DNA of 8,932 nucleotides from JAJPXI01 sp045602885 (GCA_045602885.1 JAZSCJ010000046.1:1-8932), one strand, 5' to 3'. Positions 1 to 5,930 are shown, numbered from the stretch's first letter. Made by a program: numbers and translations. The notes: generated by a model from the sequence alone, not told the origin.

Positions 1-667
1 GGATGAATGCGGTCAGCTCCTGGGTCTCCTGGGGGTTCATACCGGCGGCCGGTTCGTCCAACAGCAGCAGCTTGGGATCGGTGGCCAGTGCGCGGGCGAT
101 TTCCAGACGGCGCTGCAGGCCGTAGGGCAGGCTGCCGGCCACTTCGTCTTTCAGGTGGGCCAGATTCTGCTCTTCCAGCAGGGCCATGGCCTCCTCGCGC
201 ATGCGCTTTTCTTCCTTGGCGTTGGCACGGAATGTGGCCGACAGGAAATTCTGCTTGGCGCGCATATGCTTGGCGATCAGCACGTTTTCAAACACGGTCA
301 AAGCCGAGAACAGGCGGATGTTCTGGAAAGTACGGGCGATGCCCAGCTGGGTGATTTGATCGGGCGTGGGGCGCAGCACGTTGGTGTACATCCCGTTTTG
401 CGCGCCGGCGTAGGTCTTTTTCATCTTGCCCTGGGGGAAGTTTTCCACCATGGGCTGGCCCATGTAACTGATGCGGCCGTTGGTGGGCTCATACACACCG
501 GTGATGGTGTTAAAAGCGGTGGTCTTGCCGGCGCCGTTGGGGCCGATCAGAGCGACGATCTTGCCGCGCTTGACCTCCATGGACAGGTCATTGACGGCGA
601 TAACACCGCCAAACTGCATGGTCACATGCTCCATGGACAATACCATATCGTTGGTCATCTCGCTCAT
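1..667 (-). CDS. livG: LivG, branched-chain amino acid ABC transporter ATPase (C-terminus cut by window edge)
   Basis: This is one of the two cytoplasmic ATPases that drive the LivHM permease. I translated 222 residues from the ATG at 667-665; the frame is open to base 1, so the last part (roughly 50-60 residues, with the H-loop) is missing. Visible motifs are Walker A GPNGAGKTT (residues 42-50), the Q-loop in RTFQN (Q115), the signature LPYGLQRRLEIARAL (180-194), Walker B LLLLDEP (200-206) and the LivG-typical PAAGMNPQET that follows. The start overlaps the livM stop by 4 bases (ATGA), which suggests translational coupling, and AAAGGAGG lies 9 nt upstream at 677-684. Two oddities: relative to E. 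coli LivG there are about 24 extra residues (around 72-107) between the Walker A region and the Q-loop, and signature position 5 is Leu rather than Gln or Asp. The family call is secure; the substrate rests on the neighbouring genes. Confidence 0.95.
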   Translation of the reverse strand, partial: MSEMTNDMVLSMEHVTMQFGGVIAVNDLSMEVKRGKIVALIGPNGAGKTTAFNTITGVYEPTNGRISYMGQPMVENFPQGKMKKTYAGAQNGMYTNVLRPTPDQITQLGIARTFQNIRLFSALTVFENVLIAKHMRAKQNFLSATFRANAKEEKRMREEAMALLEEQNLAHLKDEVAGSLPYGLQRRLEIARALATDPKLLLLDEPAAGMNPQETQELTAFI

Positions 668-1851
668 TGTACACGGCCTCCTTTCTTGGGGCGTTTGAAC
701 AGGTCGGTCAATTCCTTGTCACCCATGATGCCCTTGCGGAAGAAGAGCACCACCACCATGATAATGATCGAGAAGACCACCATGCGGAAGCCGGGGGCCA
801 GCAGAGGGATCTTAGCACCGCTGTCCAGAACGATCTTGTCATCCAAAAAGCGCAGCCACCACTCGGAGCAGGCCACATACAGGAAGGTGGCGATGCAGGA
901 GCCGGAAACCGAGCCGATGCCGCCGATGACCACGATCAGAAGGATCTCATAGGTCATGGTGGTGGTAAAGACCATGGCCTGGGCGTTGGCCACATACATG
1001 GCAAACAGCGCACCGCTGATACCGGCGAAGAAGGAGGAAATGCAGAAGGACAAACGCTTGTGGCGGGCCAGATTGATACCCATGGCCTCGGCGGCGATCT
1101 CATCCTCACGGATGGCTTTAAAGGCACGGCCGTAGGAGGAGTTGATCAGCATGACGATGATAATGATGCAGACGCTGGCAATCAGGAAGGGGACAAAGGT
1201 CGAAAGACGCAGCACGACCTTGCCGGCGGCATTGGTGATGTTAAAGCTGGTGAAAGTGGGGAAGTTTTTGATCATGTTGGCGCCGTTGGTGATGGGGCCC
1301 AGCTTCTGCCACTGGAAGATGGCGCGCAAAATCTCGGCAAAGCCCAGGGTGGCAATGGCCAGATAGTCGCTCTTCAGTCGCAGCACGGGCAAGCCGATCA
1401 GCCAGGCGAAGAAAGCGGCCACGCAGCCGGCCAGAATGATGGCCAGCAAAACGCCGATGATCAGACCGGGCACGCTATCGGCGCCGCCAAACAGGTCGGG
1501 CAGCGAGAAGCGGACGGCCGAGCCGCCAAACAGGTAGTACACCTGATCCTTGCTGGCCATGGGCACGGTCAGAATGGCGTAGGTGTACGCGCCCAGCAGC
1601 ATGAAGCCGGCCTGGCCCAGGGAGAACAGACCGGTAAAGCCGGTCAGCAGGTTCATGGATACGGCAGCCAGGGAGTATACGGCGGTCTTTTTCAGCACTA
1701 CAAACAGCTGGCTGGTGGGCTTCAAGACCTTGGGGATCGAGGGGAGGATACCGCCCAGGTTTTCCAGCAGAATGATCAGTGCCAGAAAGACCACAACGCA
1801 AATCAGGGAGATCCATGCGCTGTTGTTTTTGTTGGTTTTCAATTTCGACAT
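664..1851 (-). CDS. livM: LivM, branched-chain amino acid ABC transporter permease
   Basis: This is an integral membrane subunit that pairs with LivH to form the amino acid channel. It has 395 residues and is strongly hydrophobic, with a first membrane segment at about 14-30. Family landmarks are SMNLLTGFTGLFSLGQAGF with GAY (65-89), GLPVLRLKSDYLAIATLGFAEI (153-174) and AIREDEIAAEAMGI (246-259), the last being the cytoplasmic loop that contacts the ATPases. IGGIGSVSG (309-317) is also typical. The loops at about 97-128 and 180-215 are probably extracytoplasmic. The basic tail (KRPKKGGR) is cytoplasmic by inference. The ATG at 1851-1849 follows AAGGAGGTG (1857-1865), which itself overlaps the livH stop codon. 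The end overlaps livG by 4 bases. Membership of the LivHM family is clear; the exact solute (Leu/Ile/Val or a related compound) cannot be read from the permease. Confidence 0.96.
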   Translation of the reverse strand: MSKLKTNKNNSAWISLICVVVFLALIILLENLGGILPSIPKVLKPTSQLFVVLKKTAVYSLAAVSMNLLTGFTGLFSLGQAGFMLLGAYTYAILTVPMASKDQVYYLFGGSAVRFSLPDLFGGADSVPGLIIGVLLAIILAGCVAAFFAWLIGLPVLRLKSDYLAIATLGFAEILRAIFQWQKLGPITNGANMIKNFPTFTSFNITNAAGKVVLRLSTFVPFLIASVCIIIIVMLINSSYGRAFKAIREDEIAAEAMGINLARHKRLSFCISSFFAGISGALFAMYVANAQAMVFTTTMTYEILLIVVIGGIGSVSGSCIATFLYVACSEWWLRFLDDKIVLDSGAKIPLLAPGFRMVVFSIIIMVVVLFFRKGIMGDKELTDLFKRPKKGGRVQ

Positions 1852-1856
1852 AAGCG

Positions 1857-1865
1857 CACCTCCTT
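1857..1865 (-). promoter_or_regulatory. livM ribosome binding site overlapping the livH stop codon
   Basis: On the minus strand the sequence reads TAAGGAGGTGCGCTTATG. The livH stop TAA shares two bases with AAGGAGGTG, and the AGGAGG core is 7 nt from the livM ATG. Ribosomes ending livH are therefore positioned on the livM start, an arrangement that favours coupled, near-equal synthesis of the two permeases. Confidence 0.85.
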
Positions 1866-2751
1866 AAACCTTGTCGGTGGCTTTCTCGCCAAACAGACCG
1901 GTGGGCTTGAACACCAGAATGATGATGAGCAGCGCGAAGGTGAAGGCGTCCGAGAAGACCGACACGTCCCAGGACGAGGGCAGGCCCTTGATGATGGTTT
2001 CGCAGATGCCGATGATAAAGGCGCCGATGACCGCGCCGGGGATGGAGCCGATGCCGCCAAAGACGGCCGCCACGAAGGCCTTCAGACCGGGCAGCGAGCC
2101 AATGGTGGGGGTCACGGCGGAGTAGTTGGTGAAGTACAGGATGGAGCCGATGGCGGCCAGCAGCGAGCCGATGACAAAGGTGGCCGAGATGACGCTGTTG
2201 ATCTTAATGCCCATCAGCTGCGCCGTTTCAAAATCCTTGGCCACGGCACGCATGGCCATACCCACCTTGGTGCGGTTGATCAGCACAGTCAGCAGCAGAA
2301 CCAGGATCAACACCAGGAAGGGGGTCAGAATGACGACCCATTTGGTGGGCGTGCCGGCGATGGTGATTGTGTTGGACAGACCGGGGATGACGGGATAGGT
2401 CATAGGCTGACCACCTGTGATGTAGGTGGCGGCGTTTTGCAACAGGTAGCTGACACCGATGGCCGAGATCATGGCCGACATACGGGGCGCCTGGCGCAGC
2501 GGGCGGTAGGCCACGCGCTCAATGAAGTAGGCCAGCAGCACCGTGATGATCAAAACCAGAGGCAGGGCCACATACAGCGGCAGACTGCTGGACAGATAAA
2601 TGCCCACCAGACCGGCAACCATGAAGACGTCACCGTGGGCAAAGTTGATCAGACGCAGAATGCCGTACACCATGGTGTAGCCAATGGCGATCAGAGCATA
2701 TTGTCCGCCCACCGAAATACCGGAGAGCAAAACGGAAATTATATATTCCAT
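1864..2751 (-). CDS. livH: LivH, branched-chain amino acid ABC transporter permease
   Basis: This is the second membrane subunit of the importer, with 295 residues, the usual size for LivH. Diagnostic segments are GGQYALIAIGYTMVYGILRLINFAHGDVFM (15-44), ERVAYRPLR (78-86), SAIGVSYLLQN (96-106), the cytoplasmic coupling stretch GMAMRAVAKDFETAQLMGI (164-182) and AVFGGIGSIPGAVIGAFIIG (229-248). The frame is open further upstream to 2835, but the start is placed at the ATG 2751-2749. GGGAGG (2759-2764) sits 7 nt before it, family homology begins there, and the upstream part would run through a large hairpin. It is separated from livM by only 12 bp and from livJ by 148 bp that contain three hairpins, so it is probably co-transcribed with livJ at lower abundance. 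Confidence 0.96.
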   Translation of the reverse strand: MEYIISVLLSGISVGGQYALIAIGYTMVYGILRLINFAHGDVFMVAGLVGIYLSSSLPLYVALPLVLIITVLLAYFIERVAYRPLRQAPRMSAMISAIGVSYLLQNAATYITGGQPMTYPVIPGLSNTITIAGTPTKWVVILTPFLVLILVLLLTVLINRTKVGMAMRAVAKDFETAQLMGIKINSVISATFVIGSLLAAIGSILYFTNYSAVTPTIGSLPGLKAFVAAVFGGIGSIPGAVIGAFIIGICETIIKGLPSSWDVSVFSDAFTFALLIIILVFKPTGLFGEKATDKV

Positions 2752-2775
2752 TAGGGAACCTCCCGTGTTATGGAT

Positions 2776-2825
2776 TTGGGCTGTCTCGAAACGGGCCAAA
2801 AACGGCCTTTTTCGAGGCAGCCCAA
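2776..2825 (-). repeat. Long inverted repeat (hairpin) between livJ and livH
   Basis: The arms TTGGGCTGTCTCGAAA (2776-2791) and TTTCGAGGCAGCCCAA (2810-2825) pair over 16 positions with one imperfect pair. That pair is U-G in plus-strand RNA and C-A in minus-strand RNA. An inner GGCC/GGCC pair (2794-2797 and 2804-2807) can extend the structure. It ends about 25 nt before the livH start. There is no T-run on its livH side, so it is unlikely to be a complete intrinsic terminator of the liv transcript. It may act in mRNA stability or partial termination, or be a dispersed intergenic repeat; only a genome search can tell. Confidence 0.75.
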
Positions 2826-2839
2826 GCCTTCGCAAAGGC
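2826..2839 (-). repeat. Small hairpin between livJ and livH
   Basis: GCCTT (2826-2830) and AAGGC (2835-2839) form a 5-bp stem with a 4-nt loop, packed directly between the two larger hairpins. Alone it would be weak; it matters only as part of a tandem structured region from 2776 to 2871. Confidence 0.4.
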
Positions 2840-2843
2840 GCTG

Positions 2844-2871
2844 TTTGGCGGGGGCGTGTGCCCCCGCCAAA
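2844..2871 (-). repeat. Perfect 12-bp GC-rich hairpin 28 nt after the livJ stop
   Basis: TTTGGCGGGGGC (2844-2855) and GCCCCCGCCAAA (2860-2871) are exact reverse complements around a 4-nt loop. It is the first structure met by RNA polymerase after livJ. No T-tract follows in the minus direction, so I read it as a 3'-end stabiliser or attenuator between the binding-protein gene and the permease genes, not as a full terminator. A matching arrangement occurs in the other operon at 5806-5833. Confidence 0.8.
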
Positions 2872-2899
2872 CGGCAGTAGTTTCGTTTCTTTTTCTAAA

Positions 2900-4087
2900 T
2901 TAGCTGGGAGAGCCGGTCTGGACAGTTTCCAGAGCCCAGGTGCCCTCGGCAGTGTTGGTCTTGATGAAGGCGGTGTCGCGGATGGCGTCGCCGTTGACGG
3001 GCTCGAAAGCGATGTCGCCGGACACGCCAGAGTAGGTCACGCCGCCCAGAGCAGCCTTGATGTCAGCGCCGTCCACGCTGTTGGCAGCCTTGATGGCTTC
3101 CAGAGCAACGTAGTAAGCGTCATAACCCATGGCAGTCACAGCGGAGATGACGTCGTCGCCGCCGTTGGCAGCCTTGGCGTCGGGATTGCTGTTGATGTAG
3201 TTCTTGATGCCGGCGACAAACTCGGGGGAGCCGCCTTCCTGATAGAAGGTGGAAACATACAGCTTGACGTTGGTGTTGGCGGCAGCGGCCAGAACCATGT
3301 TGTCGTCCAGAGTGTCGGAACCCAGGATGGGAGCGGTGATGCCCAGGGAGTTGGCCTGAGTGACGATCTGGGTGGCATAGGCGATGGAAACGGGGGTGAA
3401 GATAACATCGGCGCCCTCGCTCTTGGCCTTGTTCAGGTAAGAGGTGAAGTCGGAGTTGTTCTTCTGGAAGGAGTCGGAGATGACCTTGCCGCCGTTGGCC
3501 TCAAAGACCTGAGTAAAGAAGGCGATCAGGCCCTGGTCATATTCGTTGCCGGCCTCGCCCAGGCAGTAGGCGGTCTTAGCCTGGAACTTGTCCAGAGCGA
3601 AGTTGGCCAGAACGTCAGCCTGGAAGTTGTCCAGGAAGCAAATGCGGTAGTAGTAGTCGTTGCCGGCGGTGACGTTGGGGTTGGTGCAGGTCACGCCGAT
3701 GGCAGCGATGCCGGCCTCGTCAAACTTGGGGCCGCCGGCCATGGAAACGCCGGAACCGTAGGAACCCAGAACCAGGGCGACGTCTGCGTCAACCAGATCA
3801 GCAGCGGCAGAGGGTGCCTTGTCGGTGGAGGAGCCGTTGTCGGAGACAACCAGTTCCACCTTGTACTCTTCGCCGTTCACGGTGACGGTGGGAGTTACGG
3901 AGTTGGCATATTCCATGCCCAGAACTTCCTTTTTGCCGCCCGAAGCGGAGTCGCCGGAAGCGGGCTCAAACACGGCGATCTTGATGACCTTTTCGCCGGA
4001 GTTGTTCTGCTCGCCATTGTCGCCGCCACAGGCGACCAGAGCGAAGACCATGACGCAGGCCAGGAGCAAAGAAAGCAGCTTTTTCAA
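2900..4087 (-). CDS. livJ: LivJ/LivK-type branched-chain amino acid binding lipoprotein
   Basis: This is the extracellular receptor that captures the amino acid and delivers it to LivHM, anchored to the outer face of the membrane. It has 395 residues. The N-terminus is a lipoprotein signal (MKKLLSLLLA, then lipobox LVAC with Cys20) followed by a polar linker (GGDNGEQNNSGE). From about 34 onward it is a type I periplasmic-binding fold of the receptor-ligand-binding (Peripla_BP_6) family, with IAVFEPASGDSASGG near the start, the ALVLGSYGSGVSMAGG ligand-lobe segment (about 104-119) and TCTNPNVTAGNDYYYRICF. The start codon is TTG (4087-4085): an in-frame stop lies at 4102-4100, no ATG fits, and AGGAGG (4096-4101) is 8 nt away. 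It is the first gene after the promoter at 4176-4204. LivJ-like proteins can bind other small amino acids or amides, so the substrate is inferred from context. Confidence 0.93.
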   Translation of the reverse strand: MKKLLSLLLACVMVFALVACGGDNGEQNNSGEKVIKIAVFEPASGDSASGGKKEVLGMEYANSVTPTVTVNGEEYKVELVVSDNGSSTDKAPSAAADLVDADVALVLGSYGSGVSMAGGPKFDEAGIAAIGVTCTNPNVTAGNDYYYRICFLDNFQADVLANFALDKFQAKTAYCLGEAGNEYDQGLIAFFTQVFEANGGKVISDSFQKNNSDFTSYLNKAKSEGADVIFTPVSIAYATQIVTQANSLGITAPILGSDTLDDNMVLAAAANTNVKLYVSTFYQEGGSPEFVAGIKNYINSNPDAKAANGGDDVISAVTAMGYDAYYVALEAIKAANSVDGADIKAALGGVTYSGVSGDIAFEPVNGDAIRDTAFIKTNTAEGTWALETVQTGSPS

Positions 4088-4101
4088 ATTTGTTTCCTCC
4101 T
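4085..4101 (-). promoter_or_regulatory. livJ ribosome binding site and TTG start
   Basis: On the minus strand AGGAGG, then AAACAAAT (8 nt), then TTG AAA AAG CTG. A stop codon immediately upstream in frame (4102-4100) rules out any longer protein, and the next Met is residue 13, inside the signal peptide. The TTG is therefore the start despite being a less efficient codon. Confidence 0.85.
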
Positions 4102-4135
4102 ATTTGGGCACAAGGGCCCGGTTTTACGGTGTGTC

Positions 4136-4160
4136 CGCGCACGAAAGACAAGTGTGCGCG
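4136..4160 (-). repeat. Hairpin in the liv leader mRNA
   Basis: The arms CGCGCAC (4136-4142) and GTGCGCG (4154-4160) are exact complements around an 11-nt loop. The hairpin starts within about 10 nt of the predicted transcription start, so it may protect the 5' end of the transcript or be an operator. The leader is too short for a T-box, and no T-tract follows. Confidence 0.5.
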
Positions 4161-4175
4161 CCCAACCAATGTAAT

Positions 4176-4204
4176 ATTATAGCAAACCACCCCCTTCTTC
4201 GCAA
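4176..4204 (-). promoter_or_regulatory. Sigma-A-type promoter of the liv operon
   Basis: On the minus strand the -35 box is TTGCGA (4204-4199) and the -10 box is TATAAT (4181-4176), a perfect match to consensus, separated by exactly 17 bp. The predicted transcription start is near 4169, giving an untranslated leader of about 80 nt before livJ. It is the only good promoter I see for the four liv genes. Confidence 0.8.
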
Positions 4205-4385
4205 GGGATAGAAAGCCAACTTTTGCTTGGGGAATTTGTGGAATCCGACGAAATGGGTGACCAAATCGGCGAAAAATCAAACCATCGCGTTGTCTTTGAG
4301 GGATGGACAAGACAATTGGAAAAAATACCCTGTATACACCAAAGGCAAAAACGTCCAGAAATCGAACATATTGCACAAAAAACGG
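4205..4385. other. AT-rich intergenic stretch between divergent promoters
   Basis: No gene is supported here. Short open frames exist but lack ribosome binding sites and any recognisable protein character. The stretch holds a small palindrome TGTATACA (4331-4338) and the upstream copy of the operator-like element at 4344-4364, described separately. Otherwise I see nothing. Confidence 0.6.
4344..4364 (+). promoter_or_regulatory. Candidate upstream operator (repeat copy 1) for the sugar operon
   Basis: The element begins GGCAAAAACGTCC and ends AGAAATCG. It matches copy 2 at 4430-4452 nearly base for base if two single-base gaps are allowed. It lies 21 bp upstream of the -35 box. A-rich sequence leading to a central CG is the pattern of LacI-family and CcpA sites, but the right half-site is poor here. 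Operator function is an inference from the duplication and placement. Confidence 0.45.
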
Positions 4386-4414
4386 TTGACGAGTTGCCCG
4401 AAATATAGTATATA
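4386..4414 (+). promoter_or_regulatory. Sigma-A-type promoter of the sugar importer operon
   Basis: The -35 box TTGACG (4386-4391, 5 of 6 consensus bases) and the -10 box TATATA (4409-4414) are 17 bp apart. Transcription would start near 4421, leaving a leader of about 90 nt. The surrounding AT-rich sequence (AAATATAGTATATATG) offers shifted -10 options by a base or two. Confidence 0.7.
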
Positions 4415-4429
4415 TGTTAAATAAGAGGG

Positions 4430-4452
4430 GGCGAAAACGTTCCCGGAAATCG
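4430..4452 (+). promoter_or_regulatory. Candidate downstream operator (repeat copy 2, CRE/LacI-like)
   Basis: The element begins GGCGAAAACGTTCCC and ends GGAAATCG. Its core CGAAAACGTTCCCG (4432-4445) agrees with the Bacillus cre consensus TGWNANCGNTNWCA at 7 of 10 specified positions. It sits about 10-30 nt after the predicted transcription start, a common site for roadblock repression by CcpA or a local LacI-family sugar regulator. The regulator gene is not in the window. Confidence 0.55.
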
Positions 4453-4469
4453 TGTCTTTTGCATCCGGG
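4442..4469 (+). repeat. Hairpin in the sugar operon leader
   Basis: CCCGGA (4442-4447) and TCCGGG (4464-4469) can pair over 6 bp around a 16-nt loop. It overlaps operator copy 2, so the DNA element and the RNA hairpin cannot be separated by sight. It ends about 28 nt before the GAGGAG of the first gene and does not mask it. Confidence 0.4.
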
Positions 4470-4510
4470 GAGGATGTAAAAATATATTGAATGAAATGAG
4501 GAGATGCAAC

Positions 4511-5791
4511 ATGAAAAAGGTAATTACCCTGATTCTCTCCCTGGCGCTGTGTGTCGGCATGCTGGCCGGCTGTGGCGGCAACGACAAAGGTTCGGTCTAC
4601 TATCTCAACTTCAAGCCCGAAGCCGACGCTGCCTGGCAGGAGTTGGCCAAGACCTACACCGAGTTGACCGGCGTGGAAGTCAAGGTCGTTACGGCTGCTT
4701 CCGGCACCTATGAAACCCAGCTGACCGCCGAGATGGACAAGAAGAGCGCTCCCACTCTGTTCCAGATGGGCAATGCGCCCGCGCTGCAGAAGTGGGGCAC
4801 GTACGCCATGGATCTGCGCGGCACCGAGGTTTACGCCGAGATGACCACCGATGACTTCAACCTGTTTGGCGAAAACGGCGAAGTGCTGTCCATCGGCTAC
4901 TGCTACGAGGCCTTTGGCATCATCGTCAACACCGCGCTGCTGGCTGAGGCAGGCTACACGCTGGATGACATCACCAACTTCGCCACCCTGAAGGCAGTTG
5001 CCGACGACATCCACGCTCGCTCCGCCGAGCTGGGCTTTGATGCCTTCTCTTCTGCCGGTCTGGACGGCTCCTCCAGCTGGCGCTTCTCCGGCCACCTGGC
5101 CAACCTGCCCCTGTACTACGAGTTCCGGGATGACGGCGTCACCGGTCAGCCCGCCACCATCAAGGGCACCTATCTGGAGCAGTACAAGAACATCTGGGAT
5201 CTGTATATCACCGACAGCGCCACCACCGGTGCTGATCTGACCACCGCCACCGGCGATATGTCCAAGGCCGAGTTTGTGGAGGGCAAGGCTGTCTTCTATC
5301 AGAATGGCACCTGGGAGTACGCCGGTCTGGTTGAGGGCGGCATGAATGCCGACGATCTGGCCATGATCCCCATCTACGTTGGTGTGGAAGGCGAAGAGCA
5401 GGCCGGTCTGTGCTGCGGCACCGAGAACTGCTGGGCGGTCAACAAGAACGCTTCCGAGGCCGACATCAAGGCAACGCTGGACTTCATGAAGTGGGTCGTC
5501 ACCTCCGAAGAGGGCACCGCCATGATGGCCGAGCAGTTTGGCCCCATCCCCTTCAAGGCTGCCAAGGCTCCGGAAAATGTGTTCTTTGCCGATGCCAATG
5601 AGTATATTGCCAAGGGCAACTACGTGGTTACCTGGGCCTTCAACTACACCCCCGACGTGGACAACTGGCGTGCCGCCGTGGTGGACGCCATGACCAAGTA
5701 CACCGCCGGCGACAGCGCTGCCTGGGCCGACGTGGAGACCGCCTTCGTGGAAGGCTGGGCTCAGGCCTACAACAAGGTCAACGCAGGTTAA
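4511..5791 (+). CDS. Carbohydrate ABC transporter binding lipoprotein (MalE/MsmE-type, family 1)
   Basis: This is the sugar receptor of the importer, tethered to the outer face of the membrane. It has 426 residues. Residues 1-20 are a lipoprotein signal (MKKVITLILS, lipobox LAGC with Cys21) and GGNDKGS is the linker. The mature protein has the SBP_bac_1 fold: VYYLNFKPEADAAWQELAKTY (29-49), LFQMGNAPALQKW (83-95) and the hinge region SIGYCYEAFGIIVN (127-140). Later come FVEGKAVFYQNGTWEYAGL (255-273), GTENCWAVNKNA (303-314) and AMMAEQFGPIPF (337-348), all typical of family 1 sugar binders. The aromatic-rich surface (W189, Y202, Y203, W268, W308, W375) fits an oligosaccharide ligand. The ATG at 4511 is chosen because GAGGAG (4498-4503) is 7 nt away and the signal peptide starts there; the frame is open back to a TTG at 4487. 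The downstream malQ suggests a malto-oligosaccharide substrate (inference). Confidence 0.92.
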   Translation: MKKVITLILSLALCVGMLAGCGGNDKGSVYYLNFKPEADAAWQELAKTYTELTGVEVKVVTAASGTYETQLTAEMDKKSAPTLFQMGNAPALQKWGTYAMDLRGTEVYAEMTTDDFNLFGENGEVLSIGYCYEAFGIIVNTALLAEAGYTLDDITNFATLKAVADDIHARSAELGFDAFSSAGLDGSSSWRFSGHLANLPLYYEFRDDGVTGQPATIKGTYLEQYKNIWDLYITDSATTGADLTTATGDMSKAEFVEGKAVFYQNGTWEYAGLVEGGMNADDLAMIPIYVGVEGEEQAGLCCGTENCWAVNKNASEADIKATLDFMKWVVTSEEGTAMMAEQFGPIPFKAAKAPENVFFADANEYIAKGNYVVTWAFNYTPDVDNWRAAVVDAMTKYTAGDSAAWADVETAFVEGWAQAYNKVNAG

Positions 5792-5930
5792 TTGAACTAC
5801 AACCATCGGGGCGGGCGAAATCGCCCGCCCCGAGCTTGCCTCTTCGCGCATTGATGCTTGAGAATGGACCACGGCGCACGGTGATTTGCTCTCAAACACC
5901 AATTCATCAAGACAGGAGTGTGGTATCCCC
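5792..5930 (+). other. Spacer between binding-protein and permease genes
   Basis: These 139 bp hold the strong hairpin at 5806-5833. A weak outer pair TTGAGA...TCTCAA further on could fold a second, loose structure. I see no convincing promoter or gene, so the permeases are probably expressed by read-through from the promoter at 4386-4414. Confidence 0.5.
5806..5833 (+). repeat. Perfect 12-bp GC-rich hairpin 14 nt after the sugar-binding-protein stop
   Basis: TCGGGGCGGGCG (5806-5817) and CGCCCGCCCCGA (5822-5833) are exact reverse complements around the loop AAAT. What follows is GCTTGCCTCTTCGC, not a T-tract, so a classical rho-independent terminator is incomplete. Its position between a binding-protein gene and its permeases mirrors 2844-2871 and suggests mRNA 3'-end protection or partial termination that keeps binding protein in excess. 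Confidence 0.8.

Noticed and set aside
667..2754. Long plus-strand open frame (695 codons) antisense to livM and livH
   Set aside because: Its translation is a low-complexity run of Gln, His, Gly and Asp with no fold, it has no ribosome binding site, and it mirrors two clear permease genes. It arises from the codon bias of GC-rich genes.
2776..2871. Intrinsic terminator ending the livJ transcript
   Set aside because: The stems are strong, but no T-tract follows in the transcribed direction and livH has no visible promoter of its own. Complete termination would silence the permeases; partial termination stays possible.
4088..4169. T-box or amino-acid riboswitch in the liv leader
   Set aside because: The leader is only about 80 nt, too short for a T-box, and no T-box core sequence or terminator/antiterminator pair is visible.
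2684..4174. Plus-strand open frame (496 codons) antisense to livJ
   Set aside because: It reads as Gly/Val/Asp-rich low complexity and is the mirror of a clear lipoprotein gene, with no start signal.
4223..4424. Short plus-strand open frames in the divergent spacer
   Set aside because: Two overlapping frames of about 60 codons have no Shine-Dalgarno sequence, and they run over the operator copy and the -35/-10 boxes of the sugar operon.
4471..4500. Minimal upstream reading frames (ATG TAA at 4474, ATG AAA TGA at 4491) before the sugar-binding-protein gene
   Set aside because: The purine-rich GGGGAGG abuts the first ATG with no spacing and is 17 nt from the second, so neither is well placed for initiation.
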